In this document: in pieces, positions 13,961 through 28,430 of the stretch
How positions within the stretch are numbered: the stretch's first letter is position 1
Layout of the letters: each line of letters begins with the position of its first letter
NCBI RefSeq assembly: GCF_965638725.1
Contig: NC_134950.1
Span: 142,839,636-142,903,635 of the forward strand
From: Aptenodytes patagonicus
Lineage: Eukaryota; Chordata; Aves; Sphenisciformes; Spheniscidae
Direction of reading: 5' to 3'
Length of the DNA: 64,000 nt
The notes under the pieces: model-generated
The model's database searches: none
What the model was told of the DNA's origin: nothing
Seen by the model: only the letters and a program-made list of their open reading frames with translations
Position numbers and translations under genes: made by a program

Positions 13961-16900
13961 AGCCCAAAACGCCATTTCATGTTGTGTTGCCATAGCGATA
14001 CAATATAAGGACAATGGAATCAAATTTTGCCTGATTAAAGACAAGGTTTAGCTTAGAAAATATCCTTTGACAGAAAGAAGTATCTGAGAATAAAATGACA
14101 GTAATCTCATTCTGGTTCATTTCTACTGCTCCGAACAGGATGCCATGGACAATACGTAATGGCTCCAAAGTTCATTTCCAAAAGAACAATCCTCACTGCT
14201 GCTTCCTGCCCAATTTTGATCTTGTTCCAGACACAGATATTGTACTATAGATAAGTCTAATTGTCATTGGCTTCACTGAAATAGCAGCGCTATTTCTCCG
14301 TATTTAGGAGCATCCACTTTCCTTGGAAAAATAGCCATCTATGGATCTGGAGACGGAGAAATTCAATTTTTTTGAGCTTTCCTTCAGATTATTCCACTAA
14401 AAAAACCCAAACAAACAACAGCTTTTTCTCCCTAGAGCAGCAAAGAGATAATATCCATAACGTATTCTCTACAAAGAGTAAAGCCTGTCTGTGAGGTAGA
14501 CAGGTATTTCCTGGAGGCTTGGTCAATGCTTGGAGTAAGTAAGAAAATAAGGACATAACCAGTCTCCCTGCTCATACTCTGAACACCAAACACATTGCTT
14601 TTACCCTTGCTTCTCTCTTATTAGCACAGTATTAAAAATAATTCCAAAGGAAAACATTTGGCTGTGCACACTCGTCCCCCCGAGGAGAGGGTGAGAGAAC
14701 AATCATACACCAGCTGTTCCTCGTGCTGCTCCATGCTCTACTGCATGTCACTCTGGTGCTTTGGTCATGAGCTCAATACAAAACCCCAAAAGAATAAACT
14801 GGAAACGAAGACTGTCCTAATATCGCTGAGAAAAGCCTGAAAAAAACAGAATGAGAGCACTGAAGCAATTGCTCATAGGTCTGCCAGCTGTGTAATACAC
14901 ACCAGCTCACCGGGAGAGGACGAATTAAACTAGGAGTCATCTTCAGTCCTTGAACTTTAAAACAGACTCCTAGGGCATGTCTTGAAAAAAATCAGTAGCC
15001 TTCAGGGGTGGATAAGCTTGATCTTTTAGAAAAATCTGGGTTACCTGAATGACTTGTATTGACCAAATTGACAATGCACTGAGACAAACTGTTAATACTG
15101 CCTTGATTTATATGCATTTAATAAGGGCATTAAACATAAGACACTTCCACTGTGATTATAGGGGATTGAAACAATATGGTGTTTGGACAACAAGCAAGGC
15201 AGACAGTCAGTGAGAAGACAAGGCACCTCTTGGTGAACACTTGGGTGACGGGAGGTTCACTAGCCCTAGGAGGACTGTCTTAGCCTGCCAGTGAGCCCAC
15301 AAATTGTCCTCCATGAACGCAGGAGATAAAGCAATTCTGAAGGCATAAAAAGTTAATCTCTCTTTGAAAGGAAAAGGCAGCTAGAAATACGTAGGTATTT
15401 TAAGCAGATATTGGCTGGTGGGGGTTGGAGAAGGTAGGTCTGCCTGCCTTTAGGAAAAGGAAACATTATTTTGGGGAGACTAAATAAAGGTTTTAAAAGG
15501 TTTTAAAACCTTTTTCTCTAACTACTGTATTCTTACTGCGACCCTGGATTAGAAGTGATTTAGTCACTAAACTCAGTCTAGTCACTGTCCACTGGAGATG
15601 AGGACTTAGTGAAAGTGCAGGAGGGTCACTTGATTTCATCCCAAGGTACAAAAGCTAAAACATGAAATCTGAGAAAGGAGAGAGAACACGGGTGAAGTTG
15701 GCCTTCCAAATTGTTACAGGCTAGTGAAAAATCTTAGCAAGGAAAGATGCAAAATAATCTTATTTTCCTGTATGATAATTCTGACAATTTTTCAGACAGG
15801 TAATATAATTACAGTTTGATCATTTTTAGCGTAACTCATAATCATCATGGAGAGATGAGACAGCACTTGTCATCTTTGATTTGCAGAGCTGACGTGTTTT
15901 TACCAGTATTTACAGATTCTCCCATTCTGTCCATGATTTGTTAGGCTTAAAAAAAAAAAAATCCAAAGTGGTCTTCGTTCACTAACTTACCCCTTGAAAT
16001 CTTCCTCCATCCTCAGGGAAGACAGAGAATTCCTTCATAGATGGAGAACCAAGATCTATCTGCAGTGTCACTTAAGAAAATTATTTCTTTTGATTAAACT
16101 GGAAATGAATGAAATTATTTGTTGTGAGATCACAATCTCAACTCCAGAATTGTTGTATTACCAATTATTTCTCTTTTGCTGTCAGTGTTTATTGTCTTTT
16201 CAACACCATTGGATTTCAAGGATACTTTATATTTTCCTTCCCCAATATTTAAATCAATAGTTGCAAGTACTCTTTTATTCTCCATTATCTTTCCAACTTT
16301 TGTTGCCCTCAAGACCATATTTCTATCCCATGCATATGCATAGAGATGAAAAGATCAAGAGATACAAGCTCATTCAAATCTCATCATCTGTCTTATATCC
16401 AACGTACCGTACATTAATGGAGCATTAAAGTTTTTGAGTTAAATCAAGGTAAAAAATTCAGTTATGATGATAAAGGCTGCTATAATCCAGCAATCGCAAT
16501 TTTAACTGCTGCATGAATACATGAGTAGGACATATGATTTGAATAACAATGGGAATATTGACAAATATTGAGTAACTGTGTGAAAGTGTAACATTTAATA
16601 CGGTAGCTGTATTATTGTTAAAAAGTGAAGGGGAACAGACATGTCACCAGGTCAAGGACAAATCCTGATTTTCTCACTACCTGTATACTGATCTTTAACT
16701 AGTGCTCATACAAGCAAACTCCAGGTGCTGAAGTGTACCACTTTACAAAAGTTTTAAAGGCCTTTGGTATTGTGCTGTTCTATTTAAAGTAAACCAACTT
16801 AAGGAATAGTCTTTTGGCAAAAGACCAAAAAGTGTCCCAACGAGAAGAAGCTAAAAGACTATGTAACTCTCTTATCACTCCTTTAACTCAGCAGCTGCCA

Positions 16901-17890
16901 GGACGACCTGCATCAAAATTACCAGGACGATGAGATGCAACTCCAACTTGGCACAAGGAGCGTGGAGAGGGAAGCGTCACCAGCCTGTCACAGCAGCCTC
17001 TGAGCGGAGAGCTCTTAAGGGAAAGTTTCCAGAAGTCTGGACTTACATTGCCACTGCGGTGACATTTCTGGAAGATGTCCTCACAACGAGAAGCCACTGT
17101 AGAGAAAATGAGTCATTTGCTGGCCCCCTGCCCTTTCCACTCCCAAAAAGTAAAATGACCTAATACAAAGTCGGGTGTTGTGGTTTTGAATTATTTTTCC
17201 TAATTATTTACTCTCCAGCAGCGGTAGGAATCCCCAGAAAAAAATAGGCTCCTCTCTGCTAGGTCCAACACATGGAATAAAGTCCAAACCCAACCCAAAA
17301 TCCAAACCCAATCTGAAAAGTTTACATTTAGGGACAAGTCTCAGCCATCTTATACCTGAGACTTAGAGAGATTAAATTGAAAAGCCTCATCTTCACTCTT
17401 ATGCATGCAAAAGCAATGTGGAGGCCTAAAGGGGCCCTAAAAATCCCTCACATTGAGTAAGATTTCTTTAGGAGAGGCACTATGAAAGGATGCAATAAGC
17501 CTTGTTCCTATCATCCCTTCTCAAGGTCTTATGTAAGGAGTATGCTACAGTCTGGAGTGGGGACAAGAGGAACAGCATTACGGCTATTTCAGCCATGACA
17601 TTGCTATTTCATGCAATCCTATTTCACATCCCCATAGGACACTGCAGAGGAACCACAGTTTGAGCTGAACAGATTATGCTAGAGCTTTCACCAGACCCCA
17701 GGGCAAGCCAAGGTTAAAGGAGCACAAAAGTATCTTGAAGTTACTTTAACCTATCTTCCTTCTCGGTCATAACTTCTGCACTTCTACTCTAGAGACAGGA
17801 CACAGAATTTCACTGTGATTTGCTCAAAGTTGTCAGTTCCAGAACTGATTTCAGATGTCTTGAGTTCCCAGTCTGCCTGTTTTACACTGT
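13961..17890. other. Intergenic DNA, no gene recognised
   Basis: Nothing coding is supported here. The sequence includes a perfect palindrome at 15495-15514 (listed separately), an A tract at 15949-15961, and a run of imperfect CCAAACCCAA-type repeats around 17282-17311. The open frames are short and unrelated to any family I recognise. Confidence 0.55.
15495..15514. repeat. Perfect 20 bp palindrome
   Basis: The half-site AAAAGGTTTT is followed directly by its reverse complement, with no spacer. The left half overlaps a direct repeat, because AAGGTTTTAA occurs twice in a row starting at 15487. The palindrome does not extend to either side. It could form a small cruciform or bind a dimeric protein, or it may only reflect AT-rich slippage. 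Confidence 0.8.
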
Positions 17891-18258
17891 AAGAGCTGGG
17901 GCTGTTCAGCCTGGAGAAGAGATGGCTCATGGGGATCCTATCAATGTGCACAGATACCTGACAGGGTGAGTAAAGACAGAGTCAGACTCTTCTCACTGGT
18001 GCCCAACGGCAGGACAAGAGGCAATGGGGCACAATCTGAAATACAAGAAATTGCATTTTTAACACAAGGAAAACCTTTTTTTACAGTGCAGGTTGTCAAA
18101 CATTCGAACAGGCTGTGAAGTCTCCATCCTTGGAGATACTCAAAACTCAACTGGACACAGCCTGAGCAATCTGCTCCAGCCGACCCTGCTTTGAGCAGTG
18201 GCTTGGACAAGACAGTCTCCAGAGGTGCCTCCCAACCTCAGCCACTCTGATGCTGTGA
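17891..18258 (+). mobile_element. CR1 LINE fragment, 3' end, sense
   Basis: The left end reads like the well-known CR1 3' region: GGCTGTTCAGCCTGGAGAAG at 17900-17919. Next come the family landmarks AGGACAAGAGGCAATGG near 18011, a diverged AACAGGCTGTGAAGTCTCCATCC block near 18106, and a tail ending CCTCCCAACCTCAGCCACTCTGATGCTGTGA. CR1 is the main LINE of birds and other sauropsids, and truncated 3' ends are its usual form. The copy is short and diverged, has many small indels and is not coding. The family assignment rests on remembered consensus landmarks. Confidence 0.9.
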
Positions 18259-21200
18259 GTTCAGGAACCCTCCTAGACAATAACTTGATGGCTACTTTAC
18301 TGTGAGCAACTGAAAGGTATCAGCATCTGGAATGCTTCAAAATATATGCTTCTCTGAAGGAACACAGGATGTGCTGACAGAGATGCGAACAGAAAAACGC
18401 AACTATGAGCTGCTCTGGGATACAGAAGTAATTAAAAACTATTAATTATGAACTGCTAATGAAGAAAACAGTGCTGGATTAATTTCTTCAAAGTTAGTAT
18501 TTCTGCTTGCTCTAGCCCGATTCTCAAGGGTCCCAGAGTGGAAGAAGGGAAGCAGAAACTTGGAACTAGAGAACTCCTGTATGTTTCTGTGCGTGTTCAG
18601 TGATCTTCCACCTTTATGCTTAGTTATATACAGGCTTTCTCAGGAAATCGCTCTTGAGACATTCTTCTTGGGGGGGGGCAGGGATGACTTGTGGGGTGGG
18701 GTTTTCAAGGGCATCTGAGGGATTTAGGAAACCAATTTACACTAGAAATTGAGAATTGGGATGTCCTTTTCTGTGATGAAAATGCTTCCCACCATATCTA
18801 CTCCTTACTGTGTATGATTCCTCGCAATGAGATCTACAATTTCAGTGACATAAGACCATGCGTCACATGCTCACACTCCTGTAACAATAATAATCTACTG
18901 TGGTTCTCATCACCCCAGATGCTTCTGCCTAGTAGCTCTCCACTTTAGGAGTCACAGACACCCAGCTAGCAGCATGTATCAGGTAAGGAACAGAAATTCT
19001 TTGCGAGAAAATAATAACCAACATGGTGAGGTTGTCAGGTGTCCTAAAACGGTACAGTTCTGCAATGGCAGATGATGAACTTATCGGGATTTTTGCACAG
19101 CACCAACAAGACTGACTTTCTTCTTATCTTCTTTTTTCACAGCCTCTATAGCATCAGCCTGTACCACTACTGTTCCCTCACCTTGGCAAGCTGTCACAGA
19201 AAAGTACACAAATTAGGAACTCTACGGAGGGCCACATATTTTGTATCTAGAAATAGGTTCAAATCTTCACAGTGGCTTGCCTCCATCCTAACAAAAAAAT
19301 GTCACCTTTCACTTTCACCTTGGAGTCCCTGCCAGCAAAATGTGAATTACATTTAGTACTCACATCCTGGACTCCTGAGCCCTAGAAGAGCAGGACCTGT
19401 AAGACCACTTACTTAGTCCTACTTTATCCTGACGCTGGGATCTATGAACCTCAAATGGAAAATGAGGCAGGAATAAAAACAGCAAAAACAATGTTGTCTG
19501 TCAGGTCTGCCTGTCAGAGATAGGAGCTTCTTTGACACCGCTGCAGAGCTAACAACAGAAGGGACATTCATGGCATGCACACACTTCTCAGCACAACCCC
19601 CCCCCCAACTCTCCTCTCTTTGAAAAGCCAGAGCTCTTTGCATCTCTACTGCATGCACATCTTCGGTGATGCTCAGTTTCTTTGCTTCCACAGTGGTATT
19701 TCGCAGATTCTTAATAACCCCTTATTAAACCAAAAAGTGCAGTTTCATACATGCCAAGGAGAAGAGCATAATGTTAGCTCAAGGAGTGGGAGGTACAGCT
19801 GCACAATGAAGCACTTTGCCAAAATACCTCGGTATTCACATAGGCAGGTGAAATATATACTTGAGGACAGAGTAATAACAAAGCCATATTCACATGCAAG
19901 GACATCTGAGCATACATGGCATATAATGAATTTGTGTTTAAACATCTGAACGGAGTGCCTCTGCATAAAATGCTATGAGGGGATTAAGCCAAAAGAGTCA
20001 TGTGGCAGTGACTCAATAAGAAAGATAAAGCACAGTCATTTAGGCCCCCGTTTCCCCCAAACCTTAGCTTCAGCTGCTCAGGCTTCATTTACATTACCAC
20101 ATCTTGTGCTTCAACTATTAACAGCATACTACATTGTGACTGGCCTTTTGTGAGGACACAAAAAGAACGAGTGGTCACAAGGAAACCTTTGTGCCTCTTC
20201 CACGGTTGCATAGGAGAGCCAGTCCTCGCAGTCCACAGCTGTATAGGGAGTTTCAGAGTTAATAATGCCAGCAGCAGAACACTTTTCAAAGGAAAGTGGA
20301 GCAGAAGGGAGGGCAGTTAAAGCTCTGCTCTCTTTCTCTCACATTAGCTACCAAACTAAACAGAGGGAGTTTATGCTATACCCCCACAAAGGAGATGTAC
20401 AAACTACTTGTCATTGGAGAAATCCTTTCCGTGACACTGAGACTTTCCGTCTGCCCTTGAGAGCTGACAGGCACAATGCTTTCAGGAATTACCAGCGCTG
20501 CAGTGCACCTGCAGTTCCCCCAGGATTTTGCTGTGCCCTTGCTAGTGTCGGGAGAAACGGCATCATACAGGATTTATGTGTGTCCTATTGCTGGATTTAT
20601 TTATGGTATTTTTAAGCACTGGCCATATGCATGATGATTAATAAAACATAAGCTCTGCCTGGAAGAGATTATTTGTTACATATTCATTCTCTGCCTCAAA
20701 AAATCGCAACGAGTATTTTAAAAGGAATATAAAAAGCCTTATTCACCCTCGAATCAGAGTCCATCAGCATGCCTAACTAGCCAATCTGCGCCACTGAATT
20801 TGTCCTAAATGTCAAACTTTATGAATGAGCAGTCTGGGAAGTTAGAATTGGAAGCCCCTATTCTGAGCGTGTTTTTACTAAGGATATGCTAAGGTTTGTA
20901 ATATGAGCTATAAGCCCTATAGAAGAATTGTTCACAACCTGCAGAAAAAAGGATAAAATAAGAAATAGGGGACGATGCTAGAAAACCAAAACTCTCCTGA
21001 TGCAGAGAGAATTAAAAAGACTATTTTAAATAAAGCTGGATGTGTCCTGCATGCAGAAAATACATTTGTGTCCGAGAGAAAGAGCCGGCAGGTGTCAGCC
21101 TTGCTTTATGCAACCAGCCTCTCCCTGGCTCGCAAGCAAATTCTTGCAAATTTGTTTGATCTGATTATTAATATTGACAGTAATTTTCTTCTGAGGAGTA

Positions 21201-24200
21201 ACAGTTACACAAGTCAACTGTGTTATCAAAGAAGTCTATATCCAGCAATATTTATATAGGTTAAAATGTTGAACCAGCTGTTACCATAGCAACTGCTGCA
21301 TCAGATGGATTATAACTAGGTGAATGGGGAGACTGGAACAACTTCCTGATGAGAAATTCAATTAATATGTCAGTATTTGTAGGCAGGAGCTAAATAGCAA
21401 TTCCTCTGAGTTGGCAGTTACATTTTACATGTGATGTTTTTCTCCAAAAGGGAAATGATGTCCATAATACCTTTATGCTTCCTTCACGTTTACATGTATG
21501 CCTGTTTTCAAGGCATTCACTTGAGAAACACATTTATTTTCCTCATAATAAATTCTAACTGGTGAAATGATGTCTGGACTTTCATTCAGCATATCCACAT
21601 CGCACAGGTTGTGTTTTGTAATGCCAGTGATCACTCTGCTGTGTCACAACATGCAAACAAAATATAGTGTTTCCTTTATTAAAAATGCATGGAATACAAC
21701 TTTTAAGATACAGCTTTATAAAGACAAAGTGCTGTAACACTTTGTATGCTAAGGGTGAAAAAAGCCCAGTCCTTGTGCAACTTAGTTTCCGAAAGGCTCC
21801 TTATCTCCTGCTATGCTGCAATTTCCACAGCACTCTGAATTCCCAGGGATGCTGTCAGTCACTCTGATGGGCGCAGCACCCAACCCTGTTTATTTCTGAT
21901 GTTCTTTCCCGATGATCTTTTACACCCGCTCCCCACCCCCCCAGTATAGTCTAACCCACAGGAAGCACCTGAGCAGAGCAAAAATGTGTCTATGGAAGAC
22001 TCCTGACCCTTCATTTTCTTACCTGCTTTAATTCATGCCATAATTTGACGTAAGGACTTGTAGTCATTTCTTCCGAGATCCCCAAATCATTTTTTGGCCT
22101 ATCCTCATATGAAAGTGTCCTTTGGGTCCCATACTTTAAATCCCTTTAATCTGCTTCAACCACAAAAACCTTCAAATGTTAGTCAATACCCAAGCCATCT
22201 TGTCTCCATTTGAAAAAGAAATGTAATACATGACGCAGATTATTTGCATGGTCTCATACTTTTTTATAACAAACGCATACAAAGAACATACACAAATTTC
22301 TCAGAAGCCAGTACGAATATATACTGGAAGGGTTTCCCACTCATAAATTTTCAAGTCTGGATTTCCACCTAATCGTCTGCTCAAAATAAGCTTCCCTCTC
22401 TCTCATAGGACTTCCACCCAGGACTACATTCACAGTTTCCCTTGTTCTCTAGTTATTTTTATTTTCCATTCCTATTTATCTTTAGGTGGACAACTGCACC
22501 AAATTGATGCATCAGTCCCTGAATTTGTGGGCAATTTTGAGGCAACTCCCTTTGGCTGCCCAGCCAAAAATCTGCTTGGGCTGTGTCCAGCCTAACACTA
22601 GTTTCTACTGCTTTATTTATTGTCAAAAAGAGGGAAATTCAATGGCTTCCTCATTTCAAATAAAGCAGAAGTAATTGTAGTGATACATACCCAACAATAT
22701 TTTTGAGGTCCGCCAACAAGCACCACCATCAAACAGAGCAATACCCTGTGTCACACAGGATATGGTCAAAGTAGATGTTCACAGTAAGCATATATTCAAC
22801 ATGAAGCTTGACACTGTCATGAGTAAATCAGTGTCACCATATATCTGTACGATCTCTGAAAAATGTGGTTTTCTGTGAGCCTGTGTATTAGTGCCTCCTT
22901 ATTACCACAGCTCTGTGAATTTGGAAGGTTTTCTGTGCAATCACAAGTACTAAAAATAGCCTTTAAAATTGATCTGTTAAATTTTGGTTGGTGCATATTG
23001 CAGTTAGGTGGGATCAAGAAGTATGTGAGAGACAGATCAGACTAACAAACAAGCCACTGGACTGAGACTCAGCTGGCTGAGGCTTGAGAGACTTGCCTTC
23101 TATTTTCAGCCTTCTCCCTTACGTATGACGGGACCACAGATAAGTCATTTCTTCTCACTATAATTCTGTTTATTTTCTGCTATCCTTTTTCTGTCTTGCC
23201 TATTAAGATTATTTAGAGACAGAGATTGCCTTCCGTTCTATTTACACCGTGTTTACACAGGAGACCATATATTGTCAGGATGTCTGAGTGCTCAAGCAAT
23301 GCAGTTATTCTGCTAACAATTACAACAACATTATTAATAAATCATAGATACCATGGCAAATGTCAACTCACTGAAAATAGCTTTACAATTTTGGTCATAT
23401 AAGCAAGGCCATCCATCTTGTGCTTTATTGATCTTTTAATTTTTTTTTTAACAGCGTTACATTAAACATTTCCTGAAATCAGACAATTTTTGTCCAAGTT
23501 TCCTTTTCAGTTCCCTTTATGTAATGAAAGAACCAGGTAAAAATATGTTTAGTTTTTAAAGAAATAATTTCAAAATCTAGTGATATTGAGATTTCATGCA
23601 GGGAATTGCTGTTTGTACATTAGAATGCAATAAAGGAGTTAATTAATTGTCATATTTTAACGTCAATGCAGTTTCACCGCATCTAAATTTATGGACCTTA
23701 GAAGTGAAAGACGTTGATTTCAATGACACTAAAACATATGTGGGTTTCTTATTATGCAGGTTATTACGAACACATGTAATTTGATTTGGATTTGTACATG
23801 ATATAGGACCAGAACAGAAGAAAGTTGAATCGAATCAAATAGGTGATTCTGGTGAAGATAAAATATTTTTCTATCATGCTGGCAACCATACTAATGAATT
23901 AGAGGATAACTGTGTAAATTCTAACTACTCTTTGGGCATATTTATACCATGCAGTCCAAAGACTGTGAACACAGAGGCAGCAGCATAGCTAAGTAGCAAG
24001 GGAACCAGAGCAGTATCAAGATGCTATCAAAATGCTGCCTCTGTGTTAACGTGTCTTCTTTTATTAGCTTGGAAGCAAGGCCATGCCTACAGGATGACAG
24101 CGCAGTCAGAGATCACCAAATATCTCTCAACTTGGTGCACTATACAGAGTTTGCACACAAGCACAGGCCAGTACGAGACTGGGCATTTCTGGTAAGCTCC

Positions 24201-27200
24201 CCTGTGCTTTCTCGACTTATCCAAAGAATCTGGTTTTGCTGGGCTGATGCTATGGAGTACCAGCTTAACAAATACAAACTGACAATTACTACCACTTCCT
24301 ACTGTTTATCAGGAGAAAAATCAAAGTTGCTGTCTTACGCTAACTTGTTCTCATCAGCTGAAAATGCTCGACATAAGATAACACAGAGGGTCTGGAGAAA
24401 TTCAGGCACTTGCTAATAGGCCTCTTCAACCAGCTGCTTAGAGATTTTTGCTACATCATTTCAGGCCAAAGATCTTTCATAATCTGCTGCCATTTCCTGT
24501 GCTGCAATTATGAATCTTACATCTTGACACTACCTACTGCTCCACCTCTCTCTCTTCACTCTTTTTTTTTTTTAATTAGATGTTTTTCAAGATTTAGTTT
24601 GCAGAAATATGCTAGTATCTATGGACCAGATTTTTCAGCTTGTGTAAAGTTATGTAGCTATGGGGTTTTTTCAATGGCACAAACTGCAGCGAGCCTTAGA
24701 TTTGTCCTGGGAGCTGGTTACCTAACTGTCCTTTATGCCTTTGAAAATATCCTGTGGGGCCCCATATTTACTTTTCTAATTATTTAAAACAGTTTGGACC
24801 TGAGCCAACAAGGTTCATTAAGAGGCACTCAACCAGGTTCTTCATGTAAATTTCAAATGTCTTCATAAACACAAAGCTAGCAAGAGCAAAGACAATGTTA
24901 AGAAACCAGGTTTCCTCTGGACCAGTCACAATCTCCTCTGAATTAAAAAATTCCAACAAGAAATGGAACACAGCTAAGTATTTTTATAACGTTATCATTT
25001 TCCATTTTCTCTGTCTGGTACCTTGCAGATGAGAATCCAAAGCACTCGGTATTCCTCTATGACTCTGCAGTCAATCTAAAAATTATACGGCTTTTAAATT
25101 TTGGAAACACAGTTACAATTAATGAAGTCCAGAGAAGGTGATGGGGAAGTTTAAGGAATTCTGACCAAAGTAGATGAATGGGTACTCTTACAGCACAATG
25201 TTAATAAAGGTAATAAAGGCAAAAATGACTTGTATGGTAAGGGGAAAAAAGGTAAGCTTCTGTTTAATGTGCATCTCTTCTCACAAAAACAGACAAACTG
25301 GCAGGTGGTGTGAGGAAAGGACTAGAGAAAATCACCAAACATATCAGAAGGCTGTAAGAAAGCCACAGAAATAGCCCTCTCTCTGCATTGGGTGTGCATC
25401 TGATCATACAGAGCGTCTCAAGAAGACCACTGCGGAATTACAGGGGATTCAGAGAAGAATGAAAGAAATAAAAGAGAGCAGTTTCACAAAGGGAGACTGA
25501 AAATACTAATACTGCTTTTCTTAGAAAGGAAATTAACAAAAGAGTTACAGTAAAGGCATGTCAATTCTACCTCCTTGTAATCCTAACCATGTCTACATAC
25601 TAGTGATATCAGGATTATAATGGTCAATATGAGTAACAAACAGGTAGAAGCAAGAAAACTTCATGGTTATGGTCTTAAATTGCAGGATTGGCGATCAGGC
25701 TGAGATCTACATGTGACCTGCAGCTAGCTCCTCTACAGCTTTTTGCATCTTCCCCTAGTGCTGGCCACAGTTAGACACAGGACAGCATACAGGTCCTGTC
25801 CAGTAGTGCAATTTCTTTGCTCCTTTAGCCAATGGACACAGTCTATGAAAATGTGAAAATGGGCATATTCCCAAGGCTATAAACTGGAGTCGTTAAAATG
25901 AGGAAATTGCAGTTACAACACTGCTCAAGTCTGACTAACTTTCATTCCTGAAAAACAGAACTAAAAATGCATCCTGCTTCCCCGTTCAGTGCAGTCATTC
26001 CTTCTAGCTCTTTATCTCCAGAATGCCTTGGATAAAACCTGCAGGAACTAAAAATAACAGCATTAGCTCATCACCACACTCTGGTCAATGAGTTGAGTAA
26101 TGCAGGCCTTATGAAAATGTACATTTAGAGCTCTTTCAGATGAACTGCACAACACAAGCCATTAAACACAACTCTATTGATCTAATTTCATTATTTTCAG
26201 CAGACTGGACTTTAGAAATTATGAGCTCCACTAATGAATACCAACCACAGGAAAAAATGGCTATAATTGATTAAATCTTAGCTGAAAACACCTAAGATGA
26301 GATGTTTGTCATTATAGATAAAGGTTTACTATAATGTAAGTCTATGTTAATGCAAAATACTCATAGCCTACTTTTGTTCAAAGAGCCAATATGCAGAAAA
26401 TTGAATAATTCTTTCACACTGATATACTATTGCTTTCTAGTGATAGGGTTACAGAATGATATTTTTCTGGAAAAGTATACAAGATAATAAGTTTAAACAA
26501 GGTCAGAATAGTAAGTCCATATTTGTATGCTGAAATAGAAAGGAACACTTTAATATGTTGCAATTAAATAAGCCATTTTTTTCAGAAGAGGTGAGAGAAC
26601 TAGCCTTACAAAGCAATCTTTTCCTCACCACAAAACAGTATTATTTCTTCTTGGCAACATGGGCCTTACGGACTTTCCTTCCTCGGTCACAGAAGTTAAT
26701 TTGGAACAAATGAAAATTCATGTTACAAGGATATGCTGGCTGTAATGCCACAGCAGAGCACCTAATCTTGCCTCCCGTCCATACCAAATATCAGGACTTC
26801 TTTCAGTCAATCCCTACTGAACTTGAGTATAAGCTTTATAAAATAAAGACCTGCTGCCTTCTTTGTGATTCTCCACATAACAGCCATACTTGCTTGACAC
26901 ATTAAGGATCACTGAATGTCTTTTGACTGTTTTGTTGTTTGATTATTCTAGCTTCATAGGTCAAATTCTGGCTTCAGTTAGAAACATATACCTGAAACTC
27001 TTAAGTCCATTCATTTCACATTTATAGCAATGTAATAGAAGAATTTGCCTTTGATGTGATGAAAGAGGGAGCAAGTAGCAGTGTTTACACATTTCTACAA
27101 CACTGAAATATATGTATTTTTTATGATAAAGTTTGTTCTGTGCTTTTGAGCAACATAAGGTAAATTTGTGCTATCTTCTCCAAAGGCTGTACCCAGTTGA

Positions 27201-27589
27201 CATCATTGTACCATCAGAAGTAAAATCCTGGCATGATTGAAGTTGGTGAAAAGACATTTACATTACTGCTCTTTGAAAACCTGTCTATCAAATCTGACTA
27301 TACCTGACTGCAGCACAGCCATTTTAGGATGCATTACGTGGTAGGTGTTCTGCTTCATATCTTGAGTGCCAGGCAGGGCATAGTGGTGTTCAGAGATTTG
27401 AACCATGTCACTGATTAATAGTTCTATTAAACAGGAATAATGTTCCTACACTTAAAGCACTTCATCATAATTACATCATACTGCAGAATAGATAATAGAC
27501 ATTTCCTGTATAATATCTGTTCCGAGGTAAGTCAGGACATGTATATGCATCTGCTAGTTAAGACACACGCATGTTAAGCAGCACATCAG
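18259..27589. other. Intergenic DNA, no gene recognised
   Basis: No recognisable exon, RNA gene or further CR1 copy was found. The two longest frames (24021-24416 and 24410-24787, both +) overlap slightly, have no start context of note and contain no domain I can name, so I treat them as chance. Simple sequence includes a G9 run at 18670-18678 and C-rich runs near 19599 and 21937. T tracts occur near 23440 and 24561. Confidence 0.55.
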
Positions 27590-28430
27590 CCCCTTTCTCC
27601 AGTCTTTCAGGATGCCCCTATATGGTAGCTTTGCCCTCAAGCGTATCAGCTGTTTCCTCCAATTTGGTGGCAGCCATGAACTTGCTGAGGGTGTTCCACC
27701 CCATCATCCAGGCTATTAATGAAGACATTAAACAATGTTAGCCCAGGATCAACCTCAGAAGAGCTACACTAGTGGCTACATGAACTTTAAACCACTTTAA
27801 ACCACTGACTGTGAACCTAGTGATTAAGCCAGTTTTCCAGCCGCCTTGTAATCCATCTAATTTGTCTACAAGGATGCTATGGCAGACTGTGATATAAACT
27901 TACTAAAGTAAAGGCATACAACGTCCATTGTTCTCTCCCAGTTACTAACAGGGCCAGCTATTTCATCACAAAAAGCTATCAAATCGCTCAGGATGATTTA
28001 TCCCTGGCAAATCCATGCTGGTTGTTCCTTATTACATTCTTTTCCTTCAAGTGCCTGGAAGTGGCCTCCAGAAGGATTTGCTCCACAGTCTTTCTAGAGA
28101 CTGAGGCCAGGCTGAGCAGGCTGCACCTCCCTCATCACCTTTATGGCCCTTCTTAAACACAGGTGTGACATTTGCCTTTTTCCAGTCATCAGGAATCTCC
28201 CCGAGTCATCACAGCCTCTCCAGGATGATAGATAGCACCCTCTCCATGACATGAGCCAGCATCCCATCCTGTGCAATGAACTTGCATATGTTCAGTGTTC
28301 CTAAGTGGTCCTTAACTCGGCATTTCTCTACCATGGGTAGTACTTCCCCATGATTCTGCCACAAGGCACAGACACTTGGGAGGCCTGCAAGCAGATCTTG
28401 CCAACAAATACCAATAAAGATACTTATGAC
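27590..28430 (-). mobile_element. CR1 LINE fragment, reverse transcriptase region, antisense
   Basis: Read on the minus strand this is a decayed piece of the CR1 ORF2 reverse transcriptase. On the plus strand, landmarks in order are AACTTGCTGAGGGTG near 27677 and the block around 27725 describing the polymerase core. They continue with CAAGGATGCTATGGCAGAC near 27870, AAATCCATGCTGGTTGTTCC at 28009-28028, and CATTTGCCTTTTTCCAGTCATCAGG near 28168. Several frames are interrupted, so no protein can be made. The part from about 27870 onward parallels the third CR1 copy at about 47632-48175, which independently supports the call. Its right end near 28430 is approximate. Confidence 0.85.

Noticed and set aside
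24021..24787. Two consecutive plus-strand frames of 131 and 125 codons
   Set aside because: The translations have no domain or low-complexity pattern suggesting a real protein, and no promoter, splice or family support was found.
26640..26711. Minus-strand reading ending in a lysine-rich tail and stop, like a ribosomal protein pseudogene
   Set aside because: Only about 20 codons look suggestive, I could not match it to any ribosomal protein, and the upstream sequence does not continue the pattern.
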